Assembly: GCA_947086895.1 (NCBI GenBank)
Contig: CAMUAR010000003.1
Span: forward strand, 1 to 64,000
DNA length: 64,000 nucleotides
Reading direction: 5' to 3'
From: an uncultured Lachnospiraceae bacterium
GTDB lineage: Bacteria > Bacillota > Clostridia > Lachnospirales > Lachnospiraceae
Position 1 is the first letter of the stretch. Each line of letters opens with the position of its first letter. The translations under genes were made by a program, and so were the position numbers. The notes under the pieces were generated by a model. That model saw only the letters and a list, made by a program, of their open reading frames with translations. It had not been told where the DNA came from and did no database searches. This document shows, one piece after another, positions 46,024 through 55,047 of the stretch.

Positions 46024-48098
46024 ATATTTTAAATAAAGTGACGCTGCAGAGCTTAAAGAAAAATAAAGTGCGCACCATTGTGACAATTATCGGCATTATC
46101 TTGTCAACAGCGATGTTTACTGCGGTGACAACAAGTATTTCAAGTATTCGGAATTATATGGTCGAATCGATTATCTCAGAGGATGGAAGCTGGGAAGGAA
46201 TGGCGATTGGAATTTCCGCAGAAAATTTTAAAAAGCTTGGCGCAAGAGACGATATAAAAGATTATGGCGGGGTTTGTGAGATTGGCTATATGTCGATGAA
46301 AGATGCAAAGAAAAACGGTACCGAATCCATAGAATGTCACAATGATTCAAAACCATATCTGTTGATGGCAGCGATGACATGCGATGAAAAGACCGCAAGC
46401 GAACTGATGAATTTTACATTTTTATCTGGGAGAATGCCAGAAAATCAGTATGAGGTACTGATTCCAGAACATTTGGCATTAAATGGCGGCGTTTATTTGA
46501 AAATTGGGGATACAATCACTGGAAGCATCGGTCAGCGGGAATATCAGGGAGAAATTCTTTTCTCAGACAACTATTATAAAGAAGCAAATGAAAATAGAAA
46601 TGATCCCGGTGAAAAACTGATTCAGCTTGAGGAGGAAAAAACGTATACGGTTGTTGGCACTTATGAGCGTTTAAATTATTATATAGAAAATTATTCATGC
46701 CCGGGATATACGGTGTTTACTGGAATGCAAAAACCGCTTGACACCGTGCCGGACGCACGTTTTCATTTTATATTTTCCCTAAAAAACAGAAATAATATTT
46801 TTCGCATAGATGAGGATTTGGGACAAATTACCGAGCAGACAAGATATCACTATGATCTTCTGCGTATGGATGGTCTGTCAAAGATGAACGCTTACACTAC
46901 CGTGTTTTGGGGACTTGGCATAATTTTATGTATTATTATTGTATTTGGTTCGGTCGCTTTGATTTACAATGCATTTTCAATTTCCGTCAATGAGCGGATC
47001 AAGCAGTTTGGTCTGCTTGCCTCTGTTGGAGCGACAAAGCGGCAGCGGAAAAAAAGCATTATGTTTGAAGCGTGCGTGGTAAGTGTAGTGGGTATTCCTC
47101 TGGGAATTCTCGCAGGGATTCTCGGTATGGGAATCACGTTTTACGCTCTGCGCTATCGCTTTTCTGGTATATTGAACGATGCGAAAATACCATTGACACT
47201 CATTGTTGAGTGGTGGGCAGTTTTTGTAGCGGCGGCGCTTGCATTTTTGACTGTGCTTGTCTCAGCGACAATTCCAGCGCGCAAGGCAATGCGCATTCCA
47301 GTGATTGAGGCGATACGGCAGAACAATGAAATCCGCGTGCCAAATAAAAATTTGCATACGCCAAGATTTCTCTATAAATTGTTTGGTATGGAGGGAACAC
47401 TCGCGGACAAAAATTTTCGCAGAAATCGAAGAAAATACCGCGCAACCGTAATTTCTTTGTTTGTCAGCATTGTATTATTTATCTCGGCAAGCAGTTTTGT
47501 GGATTATTTGAGATCAGGAGTCAATGCAACTGTTTTGGAAAGCAATTATGATTTTGTGTATTATACGTATAATGTAGAGAATAGTCCAAAGGCGGAGGAG
47601 CTATTAGCATTGCTTGAAGAGTCGGAGGGCGTGAAAGAAAGTTCAATTTATACTTATGAATCCGTATCGTATATTTTTCCAAAAGAAATGCTGACAGAAG
47701 AAATGCTTAACTGGATAGAAGCAAGAGGGTATCTTGGTTATATCAACGAGATGTACAGGGAGCAGTTTGGAGATAACGGCACGGCAGTTCAAATCCGCGT
47801 TGGATTTCTTTCTGATGAGAATTATCGGGATTATACAGAAAAGAACAATCTGACAGAAAAAGGATATTTTGGCGGTAGAAAAAATGCCCTGGTGTACGAT
47901 CATGTTCGAAAATCTCTGGATGGGAGATATCTTGAGATTTCTTATCTAAAAGAACAAGAAGGAATATTGCCGGTTTTAACTTATGAATGGCGCGAGAAGG
48001 AAGTTGTGGTAGATTCTAACGGCGATGAAATGGCGCAGGATGGTCAAACGGAAGGAGAGAGCAGCAGAATAGAATATCAACAGTATTTTGTTCCCTGA
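46020..48098 (+). pseudogene. FtsX-type ABC permease, N-terminal part, cut by in-frame TGA
   Basis: This 692-residue frame is the first three quarters of an ABC exporter permease. A membrane helix follows the start (about residues 15-37), an extracytoplasmic domain spans to about 290, three helices with the FtsX motif follow (about 295-425), then the second half begins (helix near 480) with the start of a second outer domain. Translation ends at TGA 48096-48098. The same frame continues without another stop to 48773 and encodes the missing domain. The full product would be 917 residues, a normal length. It is probably a recent nonsense mutation or a sequencing error. Confidence 0.8.
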
Positions 48099-48122
48099 GA
48101 GGAGAAAAATCTTGCTTACTAT

Positions 48123-48773
48123 GTGACTGACGCGCCTTTACCGCTGGGCGTTGATAAACAGGATATTGTTTTTTTGTACCCTGAATCTGCTCTTTTGGAA
48201 TTATTTCCAGAACTTACTGTGCCTGTTATAACCGTCAATATAAAGGCTTCTGGCAATGTGGATGAATTATATGCAAAACTTCAGCAAAAACTAATTGAAA
48301 ATGGTATTTCAACAGGGCAATTTTATAATATGGCAGAACAAAATAAGTTTGAGAGAAATATGCTGCTGATTATCAATGTGTTTTCGTTTGGGTTTATTGC
48401 GCTGATCTCCTTGATTGCTGCGGCGAACGTATTTAACACGATTTCGACCAATATTTCGCTGCGGCGAAGAGAGTTTGCAATGCTTGAGTCGATTGGCATG
48501 ACAAGAAAAGGACTTTACAAAATGCTGAATTATGAATGTCTGCTTTACGGAATTAAAAGTCTGATATACGGGATGCCAGTCGCGCTGCTTGTGACTTATG
48601 CAATCTACCGGGTAGTCAATAATGGTTTTGCAGCAGATTTTTATATTCCTGCCGCAAGTGTAGTTATCGCAGTTTTCAGTGTGTTTGCGGTTGTGTTTGC
48701 TACAATGTTTTACGCTGCCGGAAAACTGAAAAAAAACAGTTTGGTTGAGACATTAAAAAATGAAAATGTTTAA
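48123..48773 (+). pseudogene. FtsX-type ABC permease, C-terminal part
   Basis: This segment completes the permease of the preceding frame. It holds the rest of the second outer domain (about 80 residues), then three membrane helices with the FtsX motif FNTISTNISLRRREFAMLESIGMT and a final basic tail. It is in the same frame as the upstream part. A GTG at 48123 could restart translation, with GAGGAG about 18 bases upstream, too far for efficient starts. Alone it lacks half of the transporter. Confidence 0.75.
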
Positions 48774-48837
48774 AACTGTTGCGAATCTTACAATAATATG
48801 AATTTTCATTTAGGATATGTCTTTTTTTGAGGGTTTG

Positions 48838-48846
48838 TGGTACAAT
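48838..48846 (+). promoter_or_regulatory. Extended -10 promoter before the deacetylase gene
   Basis: TGGTACAAT provides TACAAT at 48841-48846 with an upstream TG. The leader to the deacetylase start is about 195 bases. No convincing -35. The open frame at 48861-49379 crosses this leader in another frame and is not called. Confidence 0.4.
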
Positions 48847-49047
48847 GCCTATGATGGATCGTGCCGTATGCCCTCAATTCCTTTTTGGCAATTTGTGAGA
48901 AATTCCCTGTTATACAAATGGAGCAGGTGCAGACAATAATAGGAAACAAGATACATGGGCAGCTATTATGGCTTTTGGAATACGAGCCAATCATTCTTTG
49001 GTGTGGCGTAGCGCCGCAAGTATCAAAAAAGGAAGGATGGGAAAGAA

Positions 49048-50121
49048 ATGGCTTCTGGTTACAGGAGGAAAGAGGACTTAAGAAGAAGAAAAAGAGAAAA
49101 AGCAAAGCGGGCGAGGGAGCAGTTTATAATGTTTGTGCTGCTGCTTGCTTTAATTCCGACAGTGCTGTGTGTGATCTTGTTTACAAAACAATCAAAGCTG
49201 AGTCGGGAAGTGGAGGATATGGAAAAGCAGTTAAGGCAGTCTCAGGGACAGGGGAACAAAACGGGAGGAAGTCCATTTCCAACTCCGACTCCGACTCCGA
49301 CACTTACATCCTCCCCACAGCCGACGGATGGCACCGCTGCCGGAGGGGATGGTGCAAGCGTACCTGTCGGGGGAGATGATGTGGAACCAACTCCGACGCC
49401 AACTCTGACCCCAACGCCAACATTAGAGCCAAGTCCGACACCGACGCTCGCCGTTGATCCAGAAACCGGGGAGGTGCTGCCTTGGGCGGACAAGCAGGTA
49501 TATTTAACGTTCGATGACGGTCCAAGCGGCAATACAGACGATCTTTTGGATCTGTTAAAAGAGTATGGCGTAAAAGTGACATTTTTTGTGATTGGCAAGA
49601 CGGATGACGAATCACTTAGACTCTATAAGCGGATTGTGGATGAAGGACATAGCCTGGCGATGCATTCTTACTCGCATAAGTATGAAGAGATCTATAATTC
49701 CGTAGAAGATTTCGAGAAAGACTTTACAAAGATAAGCGATTTATTGTATGATACTATAGGATATGTTCCTGACTTGTACCGTTTTCCGGGCGGAAGCAGC
49801 AACGGCAAATGTAAGAAGCTGACAATTCAGCCGTTTATTCGTTTTCTGCAGGAGCGAGACATCCGATATTTTGACTGGAACGTGGAAAATGGGGATGCGA
49901 CTGGAGTCAACTATACAGTTGAACAGCTTGCCGAGAATTTGCTCGACGGAGTGTCGAAAAAGAAATCCTCTGTTGTTCTGTGCCATGATACAAATGCAAA
50001 GACAAAGACGTTGGAGTCTATGAAAATTGTAATTCCTACGTTGCAGGAAAAGGGAGCACAGATTTTACCGATTACGGCAGATACGCCGATGGTGAGACAT
50101 GTTCTGCCGGCGGATGAATAG
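49048..50121 (+). CDS. Membrane-anchored polysaccharide deacetylase (PgdA-like)
   Basis: A 357-residue NodB-fold deacetylase, probably acting on peptidoglycan GlcNAc or another wall glycan outside the membrane. A very basic start (about 1-25) leads into one membrane helix (about 27-46), then a Thr-Pro-rich spacer (about 75-140). The catalytic domain (about 148-350) has TFDDGPS with the catalytic and metal Asp, HSYSH with the metal His pair, RFPGG, and LCHD near 307. Deacetylation of this kind gives lysozyme resistance. Start ATG 49048 follows AAGGATGGGAAAG. Confidence 0.9.
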   Translation: MASGYRRKEDLRRRKREKAKRAREQFIMFVLLLALIPTVLCVILFTKQSKLSREVEDMEKQLRQSQGQGNKTGGSPFPTPTPTPTLTSSPQPTDGTAAGGDGASVPVGGDDVEPTPTPTLTPTPTLEPSPTPTLAVDPETGEVLPWADKQVYLTFDDGPSGNTDDLLDLLKEYGVKVTFFVIGKTDDESLRLYKRIVDEGHSLAMHSYSHKYEEIYNSVEDFEKDFTKISDLLYDTIGYVPDLYRFPGGSSNGKCKKLTIQPFIRFLQERDIRYFDWNVENGDATGVNYTVEQLAENLLDGVSKKKSSVVLCHDTNAKTKTLESMKIVIPTLQEKGAQILPITADTPMVRHVLPADE

Positions 50122-50162
50122 ACGGTTGAAATAAACGGGAACATTAGGAAAGGAGTATAAGT

Positions 50163-50810
50163 ATGGACTTGTACAGAAATTATATGGACGAGGAGACACA
50201 AGATTCTACTTTAGCGGAAATGGAGAATGAGGAGCTTGACAGGGACTATGATAAGGATCAGGTAGATGCAGATATTCTTGACAGTCTGCTTTCCGGCGAG
50301 GAAGTTGTCAGTCAGGAGTTGCCGGAAGAGGATGTGCAGGAGCGCGTTGTGGAGCGTCAGGAAGGAACGACAGTGATCACAAAAGGCACCACCATCAACG
50401 GCAGTATTATCTCGGATTGTTCTCTTGATGTAATGGGAACCATCACGGGAGATATCGAGTGCCTTGGCAAGCTTTCCATTACCGGAAAGGTAACTGGAAA
50501 TTCGACCGCTTCCGAAGTTTTTGTGAATACAGATCGTCTTGAGGGAAGCATCAACAGCGAGGGAATTGTCAAGATTGCACAGCAGACCGTTGTGATTGGG
50601 GATATCAAGGCCGCTTCGGGCGTGATTGCAGGCGCCGTAAGAGGGGGCATTGATGTGAGCGGTCCAATTGTGATCGATTCTACCGCTGTGATTCAGGGGG
50701 ATATCAATGCGAGATCCATCCAAGTAAACAACGGAGCGGTGCTTGATGGCCGCGTATCGCTGGCAAATACTCCAGGTGTTGATATCGATGCGGTATTTGA
50801 CACAAAATGA
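50163..50810 (+). CDS. Bactofilin-like polymer-forming protein
   Basis: A 215-residue protein with an acidic N-terminal arm (1-70), then a beta-helix of short repeats with regularly spaced Gly and Ile/Val from residue 75 on, the bactofilin (DUF583) pattern. Bactofilins form filaments that localise wall enzymes. AAAGGAG precedes the ATG. It starts 42 bases after the wall deacetylase and ends just before pyrH, which suggests cotranscription and perhaps a role in placing wall-modifying enzymes. Confidence 0.85.
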   Translation: MDLYRNYMDEETQDSTLAEMENEELDRDYDKDQVDADILDSLLSGEEVVSQELPEEDVQERVVERQEGTTVITKGTTINGSIISDCSLDVMGTITGDIECLGKLSITGKVTGNSTASEVFVNTDRLEGSINSEGIVKIAQQTVVIGDIKAASGVIAGAVRGGIDVSGPIVIDSTAVIQGDINARSIQVNNGAVLDGRVSLANTPGVDIDAVFDTK

Positions 50811-50821
50811 GGTGCAGGACA

Positions 50822-51523
50822 ATGAATATGAAAAGAGTGTTGCTGAAGCTTTCCGGCGAGGCTCTTGCCGGAGATAAAAAAACAGGCTTTGACGAGGCGA
50901 CGTGTATCGGTGTGGCAGAGCAGGTCAAAAAGCTTGTAAAGGACGGTGTTGAGGTTGCCGTTGTGATCGGGGGCGGAAATTTTTGGCGCGGCAGAAGCAG
51001 CGAGACGATCGACCGCACAAAGGCGGATCAGATTGGAATGCTTGCTACCGTGATGAATTGTATTTATGTGTCGGAGATTTTTCGATATGTTGGCATAGAA
51101 ACAATGATCTTAACTCCGTTTGTGCTTGGCAGTATGACAGAGCTGTTTTCCAAAGATTTGGCGTTGCAGGGCTTAAAGGCGGGCAAGGTTGTGTTTTTGG
51201 CCGGCGGAACAGGGCATCCGTATTTTTCTACAGACACAGCGACAGCACTTCGGGCGATTGAGCTGGAGTGCGATATGATTTTGATGGCGAGGGCTATAGA
51301 CGGCGTCTATGACAGAGATCCAAAAAAAGACCCTGCTGCGAAAAAGTACGATACCGTGTCCTATCAGGAACTGCTTGATAAAAAGCTTGCGATTCTGGAT
51401 TTGACAGCGACAGTAATGTGTATGGAAAACAGTGTGCCGCTGATTGTATTTTCTTTAAATGAAGAGAATAGTATTGTAAATAACGGCAACGGTAAAATTA
51501 CAGGGACAGTTGTCACAGCGTAA
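50822..51523 (+). CDS. pyrH: UMP kinase
   Basis: PyrH phosphorylates UMP to UDP; it is hexameric, activated by GTP and inhibited by UTP. The 233 residues begin RVLLKLSGEAL, with VIGGGNFWRG, the DQIGMLATVMN segment, GTGHPYFSTDTATALRA and the DGVYDRDPKKD loop. ATG 50822 is chosen (AGGTGC 6 bases before); ATG 50828 is nearly as good. The frame opens at 50807 inside the bactofilin gene. It begins the standard pyrH-frr-uppS-cdsA-dxr-rseP order. Confidence 0.95.
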   Translation: MNMKRVLLKLSGEALAGDKKTGFDEATCIGVAEQVKKLVKDGVEVAVVIGGGNFWRGRSSETIDRTKADQIGMLATVMNCIYVSEIFRYVGIETMILTPFVLGSMTELFSKDLALQGLKAGKVVFLAGGTGHPYFSTDTATALRAIELECDMILMARAIDGVYDRDPKKDPAAKKYDTVSYQELLDKKLAILDLTATVMCMENSVPLIVFSLNEENSIVNNGNGKITGTVVTA

Positions 51524-51590
51524 CGAGAAAATAAAAAAATCAGAAAATTGGGGAAAGGAAAAGCTGCCGGATGGCAGCGGGTAAGTAAAG

Positions 51591-52145
51591 ATGAATGAGA
51601 GACTGAAGCCGTTTGAGGAGAAGATGGGAAAGTCTTTGGATTCCTTGCGCGAGGATTTTTCAACGATACGGGCAGGGCGCGCAAATCCGCATCTGCTCGA
51701 TAAGATTCGCGTAGATTACTATGGACAGCCATCTCCGCTTCAGTCGGTGGCGAATATTTCCGTGCCGGAGGCGAGAGTAATTCAGATACAGCCATGGGAA
51801 TCAAAAATGATCAAGGAGATTGAAAAGGCGATTCTCGCTTCGGATTTGGGATTGACCCCAGGAAATGACGGCAAGGTGATTCGGATTGTGTTTCCAGAAC
51901 TGACTGAGGATCGAAGAAAAGAACTGGTAAAGGATATTAAGAAGAAAGCGGAGAATGCGAAAGTTGCAGTCCGCAATATCCGAAGAGACGCGAACGATGT
52001 GATTAAAAAGGCGGCAAAGGCGAGCGAGATTTCAGAGGATGATCAAAAGCAGATCGAGGAGGAAATTCAAAAGCTTACAGATAAGTATGTGGATTTGGTA
52101 GATAAGGAGACAGAAGCAAAATCCAAGGAGATTTTAACTGTTTGA
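51591..52145 (+). CDS. frr: Ribosome recycling factor
   Basis: Frr splits the post-termination ribosome with EF-G. The 184 residues match the family exactly: LREDFSTIRAGRANP near 20, the IQPWE segment near 65, FPELTEDRRKELVKD near 105, and a long C-terminal helix. It lies 67 bases after pyrH, as usual. Confidence 0.97.
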   Translation: MNERLKPFEEKMGKSLDSLREDFSTIRAGRANPHLLDKIRVDYYGQPSPLQSVANISVPEARVIQIQPWESKMIKEIEKAILASDLGLTPGNDGKVIRIVFPELTEDRRKELVKDIKKKAENAKVAVRNIRRDANDVIKKAAKASEISEDDQKQIEEEIQKLTDKYVDLVDKETEAKSKEILTV

Positions 52146-52256
52146 TCTGTAAAGTTTCTTCACACATAAGAATGGGACATTAGACAGGTTAGGAGGTGCA
52201 GCAATGTACCCCCTAACCTTTTGGCGCGCAGATATGAAAAGCGGATCGGAGGCAGG

Positions 52257-52979
52257 ATGAACGAAGGAGATTATGTGGTTCCGCAGCACGTTGCTATTAT
52301 TATGGACGGCAACGGGCGATGGGCAAAGAAAAGAAAGATGCCGCGGACTTATGGTCATGTGCAGGGAAGTAAGACAGTTGAGAAAATATGCGAGGATGCA
52401 TATAAAATGGGGATACGATATCTGACTGTGTACGCATTTTCTACGGAGAATTGGAAAAGACCAAAAGACGAAGTTCATACATTGATGGATCTGCTCCGCG
52501 ATTATATGAAAGATTGCGTTAAGACAAGTAAAAAAAATAATATGCGTGTGCGCATTATCGGGGATATCAGCAAACTGGATCAGGATTTACAGGAAAGTAT
52601 CAGGACGCTTGAGGAAGCATCGAAAGAAAATACGGGATTAAATTTTCAGGTAGCTTTAAATTACGGCGGCAGAGATGAGATTTTGCGCGCGGCCAAAAAG
52701 CTTGCGTCCGAGTGTATGAGAGGTGAAATGACAGCGGGAACGCTCGCGCAGCTTGATGAGCCGGATTTTGAAAACTATCTGGATACAAGAGGAATACCAG
52801 CGCCGGAGCTTTTGATTCGAACGAGCGGTGAACTTCGATTATCAAACTATATGCTTTGGCAGCTGGCCTACGCCGAATTTTATTTTACTGATGTCCTCTG
52901 GCCGGATTTTAATAAAAAAGAACTACAAAAGGCAATTGATTATTATAATAAAAGAGACCGAAGATTTGGAGGAATATAG
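52257..52979 (+). CDS. uppS: Undecaprenyl diphosphate synthase
   Basis: A cis-prenyltransferase that builds the C55 carrier lipid for wall synthesis from farnesyl and isopentenyl diphosphates. The 240 residues contain IIMDGNGRWA with the catalytic Asp, YAFSTENWKRP, NYGGRDEI, and RTSGELRLSNYMLWQ. ATG 52257 follows GGAGG by 4 bases. It makes the substrate whose pyrophosphate is removed by UppP at 3.2 kb. The cdsA start follows its stop directly. Confidence 0.96.
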   Translation: MNEGDYVVPQHVAIIMDGNGRWAKKRKMPRTYGHVQGSKTVEKICEDAYKMGIRYLTVYAFSTENWKRPKDEVHTLMDLLRDYMKDCVKTSKKNNMRVRIIGDISKLDQDLQESIRTLEEASKENTGLNFQVALNYGGRDEILRAAKKLASECMRGEMTAGTLAQLDEPDFENYLDTRGIPAPELLIRTSGELRLSNYMLWQLAYAEFYFTDVLWPDFNKKELQKAIDYYNKRDRRFGGI

Positions 52980-53786
52980 ATGTTTTGGGTTCGATTTCGC
53001 AGTTCGTGCGTGATTGTCGTGCTGTCGGTTTTGTCCCTCGTGCTTGGAGGACACGTGCTCTGGGGCGTACTGCTTGCAGTTTCCTTAATCGGAATGATGG
53101 AATTGTACCGCGTGCTTAACGTACACCGCGCTGCGCCGGGAATAACTGGCTATTTTGCCTGCGCTGTATATTTTATACTGCTGCTTTTTGGGTGGAAGAC
53201 GTGGATTGTCGCGTTTTTGATCGCATTTTTTCTATGTCTTATGTTCTGCTATGTAATAACTTTTCCAAAGTACCGTTCAGAACAGATTACACTGGTTTTT
53301 TTTGGTCTTTTCTATGTGCCGGTTATGCTTTCTTATGTGTGGCAGCTGCGCGGGATGGAGAGCGGCGAGTATCTTGTGTGGATGATCTTTATTGGCTCGT
53401 GGGGTTCTGATACCTGTGCATATCTTGTCGGCAGAAAGTTTGGCAGGCATAAGATTGTGCCGAAACTGTCACCGAAAAAATCAGTGGAAGGCTGTGTTGG
53501 CGGAGTGCTTGGCGCCGCGGTATTAGGTGCTGTTTTCGCCGCTGTTTTTTCCGGTCAGATGGAGGTGTTAAAACAGCCTGTTCTCGTGTATGCAATGCTT
53601 GGAGCAGTCTCTTCTGTGATCTCGCAGCTTGGAGATTGGGCGGCGTCGGCAATTAAAAGAAATTATGATGTGAAGGATTATGGCACATTGATTCCGGGGC
53701 ATGGCGGCATTATGGATCGGTTTGACAGCGTTATTATCACAGCGCCAGTGATCTATTATATAGCGCAGATTGTGGCAAATGTGTAA
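52980..53786 (+). CDS. cdsA: Phosphatidate cytidylyltransferase
   Basis: CdsA makes CDP-diacylglycerol from phosphatidate and CTP for phospholipid synthesis. The 268-residue membrane protein has about seven helices and the C-terminal signature SQLGDWAASAIKR, KDYGTLIPGHGGIMDRFDS. Its ATG follows the uppS TAG with no gap, so translation is coupled; GGAGG upstream lies within the end of uppS. Confidence 0.95.
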   Translation: MFWVRFRSSCVIVVLSVLSLVLGGHVLWGVLLAVSLIGMMELYRVLNVHRAAPGITGYFACAVYFILLLFGWKTWIVAFLIAFFLCLMFCYVITFPKYRSEQITLVFFGLFYVPVMLSYVWQLRGMESGEYLVWMIFIGSWGSDTCAYLVGRKFGRHKIVPKLSPKKSVEGCVGGVLGAAVLGAVFAAVFSGQMEVLKQPVLVYAMLGAVSSVISQLGDWAASAIKRNYDVKDYGTLIPGHGGIMDRFDSVIITAPVIYYIAQIVANV

Positions 53787-53838
53787 GGTGTAAGATAGAG
53801 AAAAAAGTCGGCAGCAGACGGCAGAATGAGAGGTAGTT

Positions 53839-55002
53839 ATGCGGGTTTTATCAATTCTTGGCTCGACTGGTTCCATTGGAACACAGACGCTCTCGGTTGT
53901 GCGTGAGAATAAAGATGTGCGTGTGGGAGCACTTGCAGCAAACAAAAGTACAGTGCTTTTGGAAGAGCAGGTAAGGGAGTTTCATCCAGCTCTTGTATGT
54001 ATCTACGACAAAGAGTTTGCGAGGGATTTTGCCATCCGGGTTGCAGATTTGCCCGTTAAGGTGGTAAGCGGCATGGAGGGGCTTGTGGAATGTGCTGTTT
54101 TTTCTGAAGCGGATACCGTTGTTTCGGCAGTTGTTGGAATGATTGGTATACGCCCGGTAATTGAGGCGATTCAGGCGGGAAAAAACATCGCGTTTGCCAA
54201 CAAGGAAACTTTGGTGACAGCAGGGCATTTGATTATGCCGCTTATAAAAAAGCACAGAGTGAAATTACTGCCGGTGGACAGCGAACATTCCGCAATTTTT
54301 CAGGCACTTCAGGGAAGTTGTTTCCAGAACGATAAGGGAGAAAAGGAGATTGCAAAAATTATTTTGACCGCTTCAGGAGGACCGTTTTGCGGAAAGAAGC
54401 GGGCGGAACTTACGGAGGTTACTGTTGAGCAGGCGCTGCGCCACCCAAATTGGAGTATGGGACATAAAATCACAATTGATTCTGCGACTATGGTCAATAA
54501 AGGACTTGAGGTGATTGAGGCTCACTGGCTTTTTCATACACCGCTCGAACAGATTGAAGTTGTGATTCACCCGCAGAGCGTGATTCATTCCGCGGTGGAA
54601 TTTATCGATGGAAGTATTATCGCCCAGCTTGGTGTCCCAGATATGAGACTGCCGATTCAGTACGCGCTGTTCTACCCGGAGCGCAGATATCTGCCGGGGA
54701 AAAGACTCAGTTTTTCAGACCTGAAAAGCATCACATTTGAAAAGCCGGATATGGGGGAACTTCCAGGGCTTTTTCTCGCGGTACAGGCATCAGAAAAAGG
54801 CGGGACAATGCCGGTTGTGTTCAATGCTGCAAACGAGTATGCCGTTGCGAAGTTTTTGAATCGAAAAATAAGATTTACGGAAATTACAGATTATATTAGC
54901 GAGGCAATGCAGGCGCATAAGATAGTGGAAAATCCAAATCTGAATGAAATTCTGGCAGCAGAGCAAGAAACATACCAGTTTCTGGATGCGCGGTTGAAAT
55001 AA
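53839..55002 (+). CDS. dxr: 1-deoxy-D-xylulose 5-phosphate reductoisomerase
   Basis: Dxr (IspC) makes MEP, the committed step of the non-mevalonate isoprenoid pathway, with NADPH; it is the fosmidomycin target. The 387 residues begin with the NADPH loop ILGSTGSIGTQTL, then ANKETLV, the metal site PVDSEHSAIFQ, SGGPF, and HPNWSMGHKITIDSATMVNKGLE split over the active-site loop. AGAGGTAG precedes the ATG. ispG of the same pathway is two genes on. Confidence 0.96.
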   Translation: MRVLSILGSTGSIGTQTLSVVRENKDVRVGALAANKSTVLLEEQVREFHPALVCIYDKEFARDFAIRVADLPVKVVSGMEGLVECAVFSEADTVVSAVVGMIGIRPVIEAIQAGKNIAFANKETLVTAGHLIMPLIKKHRVKLLPVDSEHSAIFQALQGSCFQNDKGEKEIAKIILTASGGPFCGKKRAELTEVTVEQALRHPNWSMGHKITIDSATMVNKGLEVIEAHWLFHTPLEQIEVVIHPQSVIHSAVEFIDGSIIAQLGVPDMRLPIQYALFYPERRYLPGKRLSFSDLKSITFEKPDMGELPGLFLAVQASEKGGTMPVVFNAANEYAVAKFLNRKIRFTEITDYISEAMQAHKIVENPNLNEILAAEQETYQFLDARLK

Positions 55003-55047
55003 AAATAAAATATAAAGCCGCCGATTGGCGACAGAATGAGAGGATCG

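Noticed and set aside
48096..48143. Selenocysteine insertion at the permease TGA
   Set aside because: No convincing bacterial SECIS hairpin follows at the right distance, and FtsX-type permeases are not known selenoproteins.
48861..49379. 172-residue frame before and over the deacetylase gene
   Set aside because: It overlaps the deacetylase in another frame, has low-complexity Lys runs and no family features.
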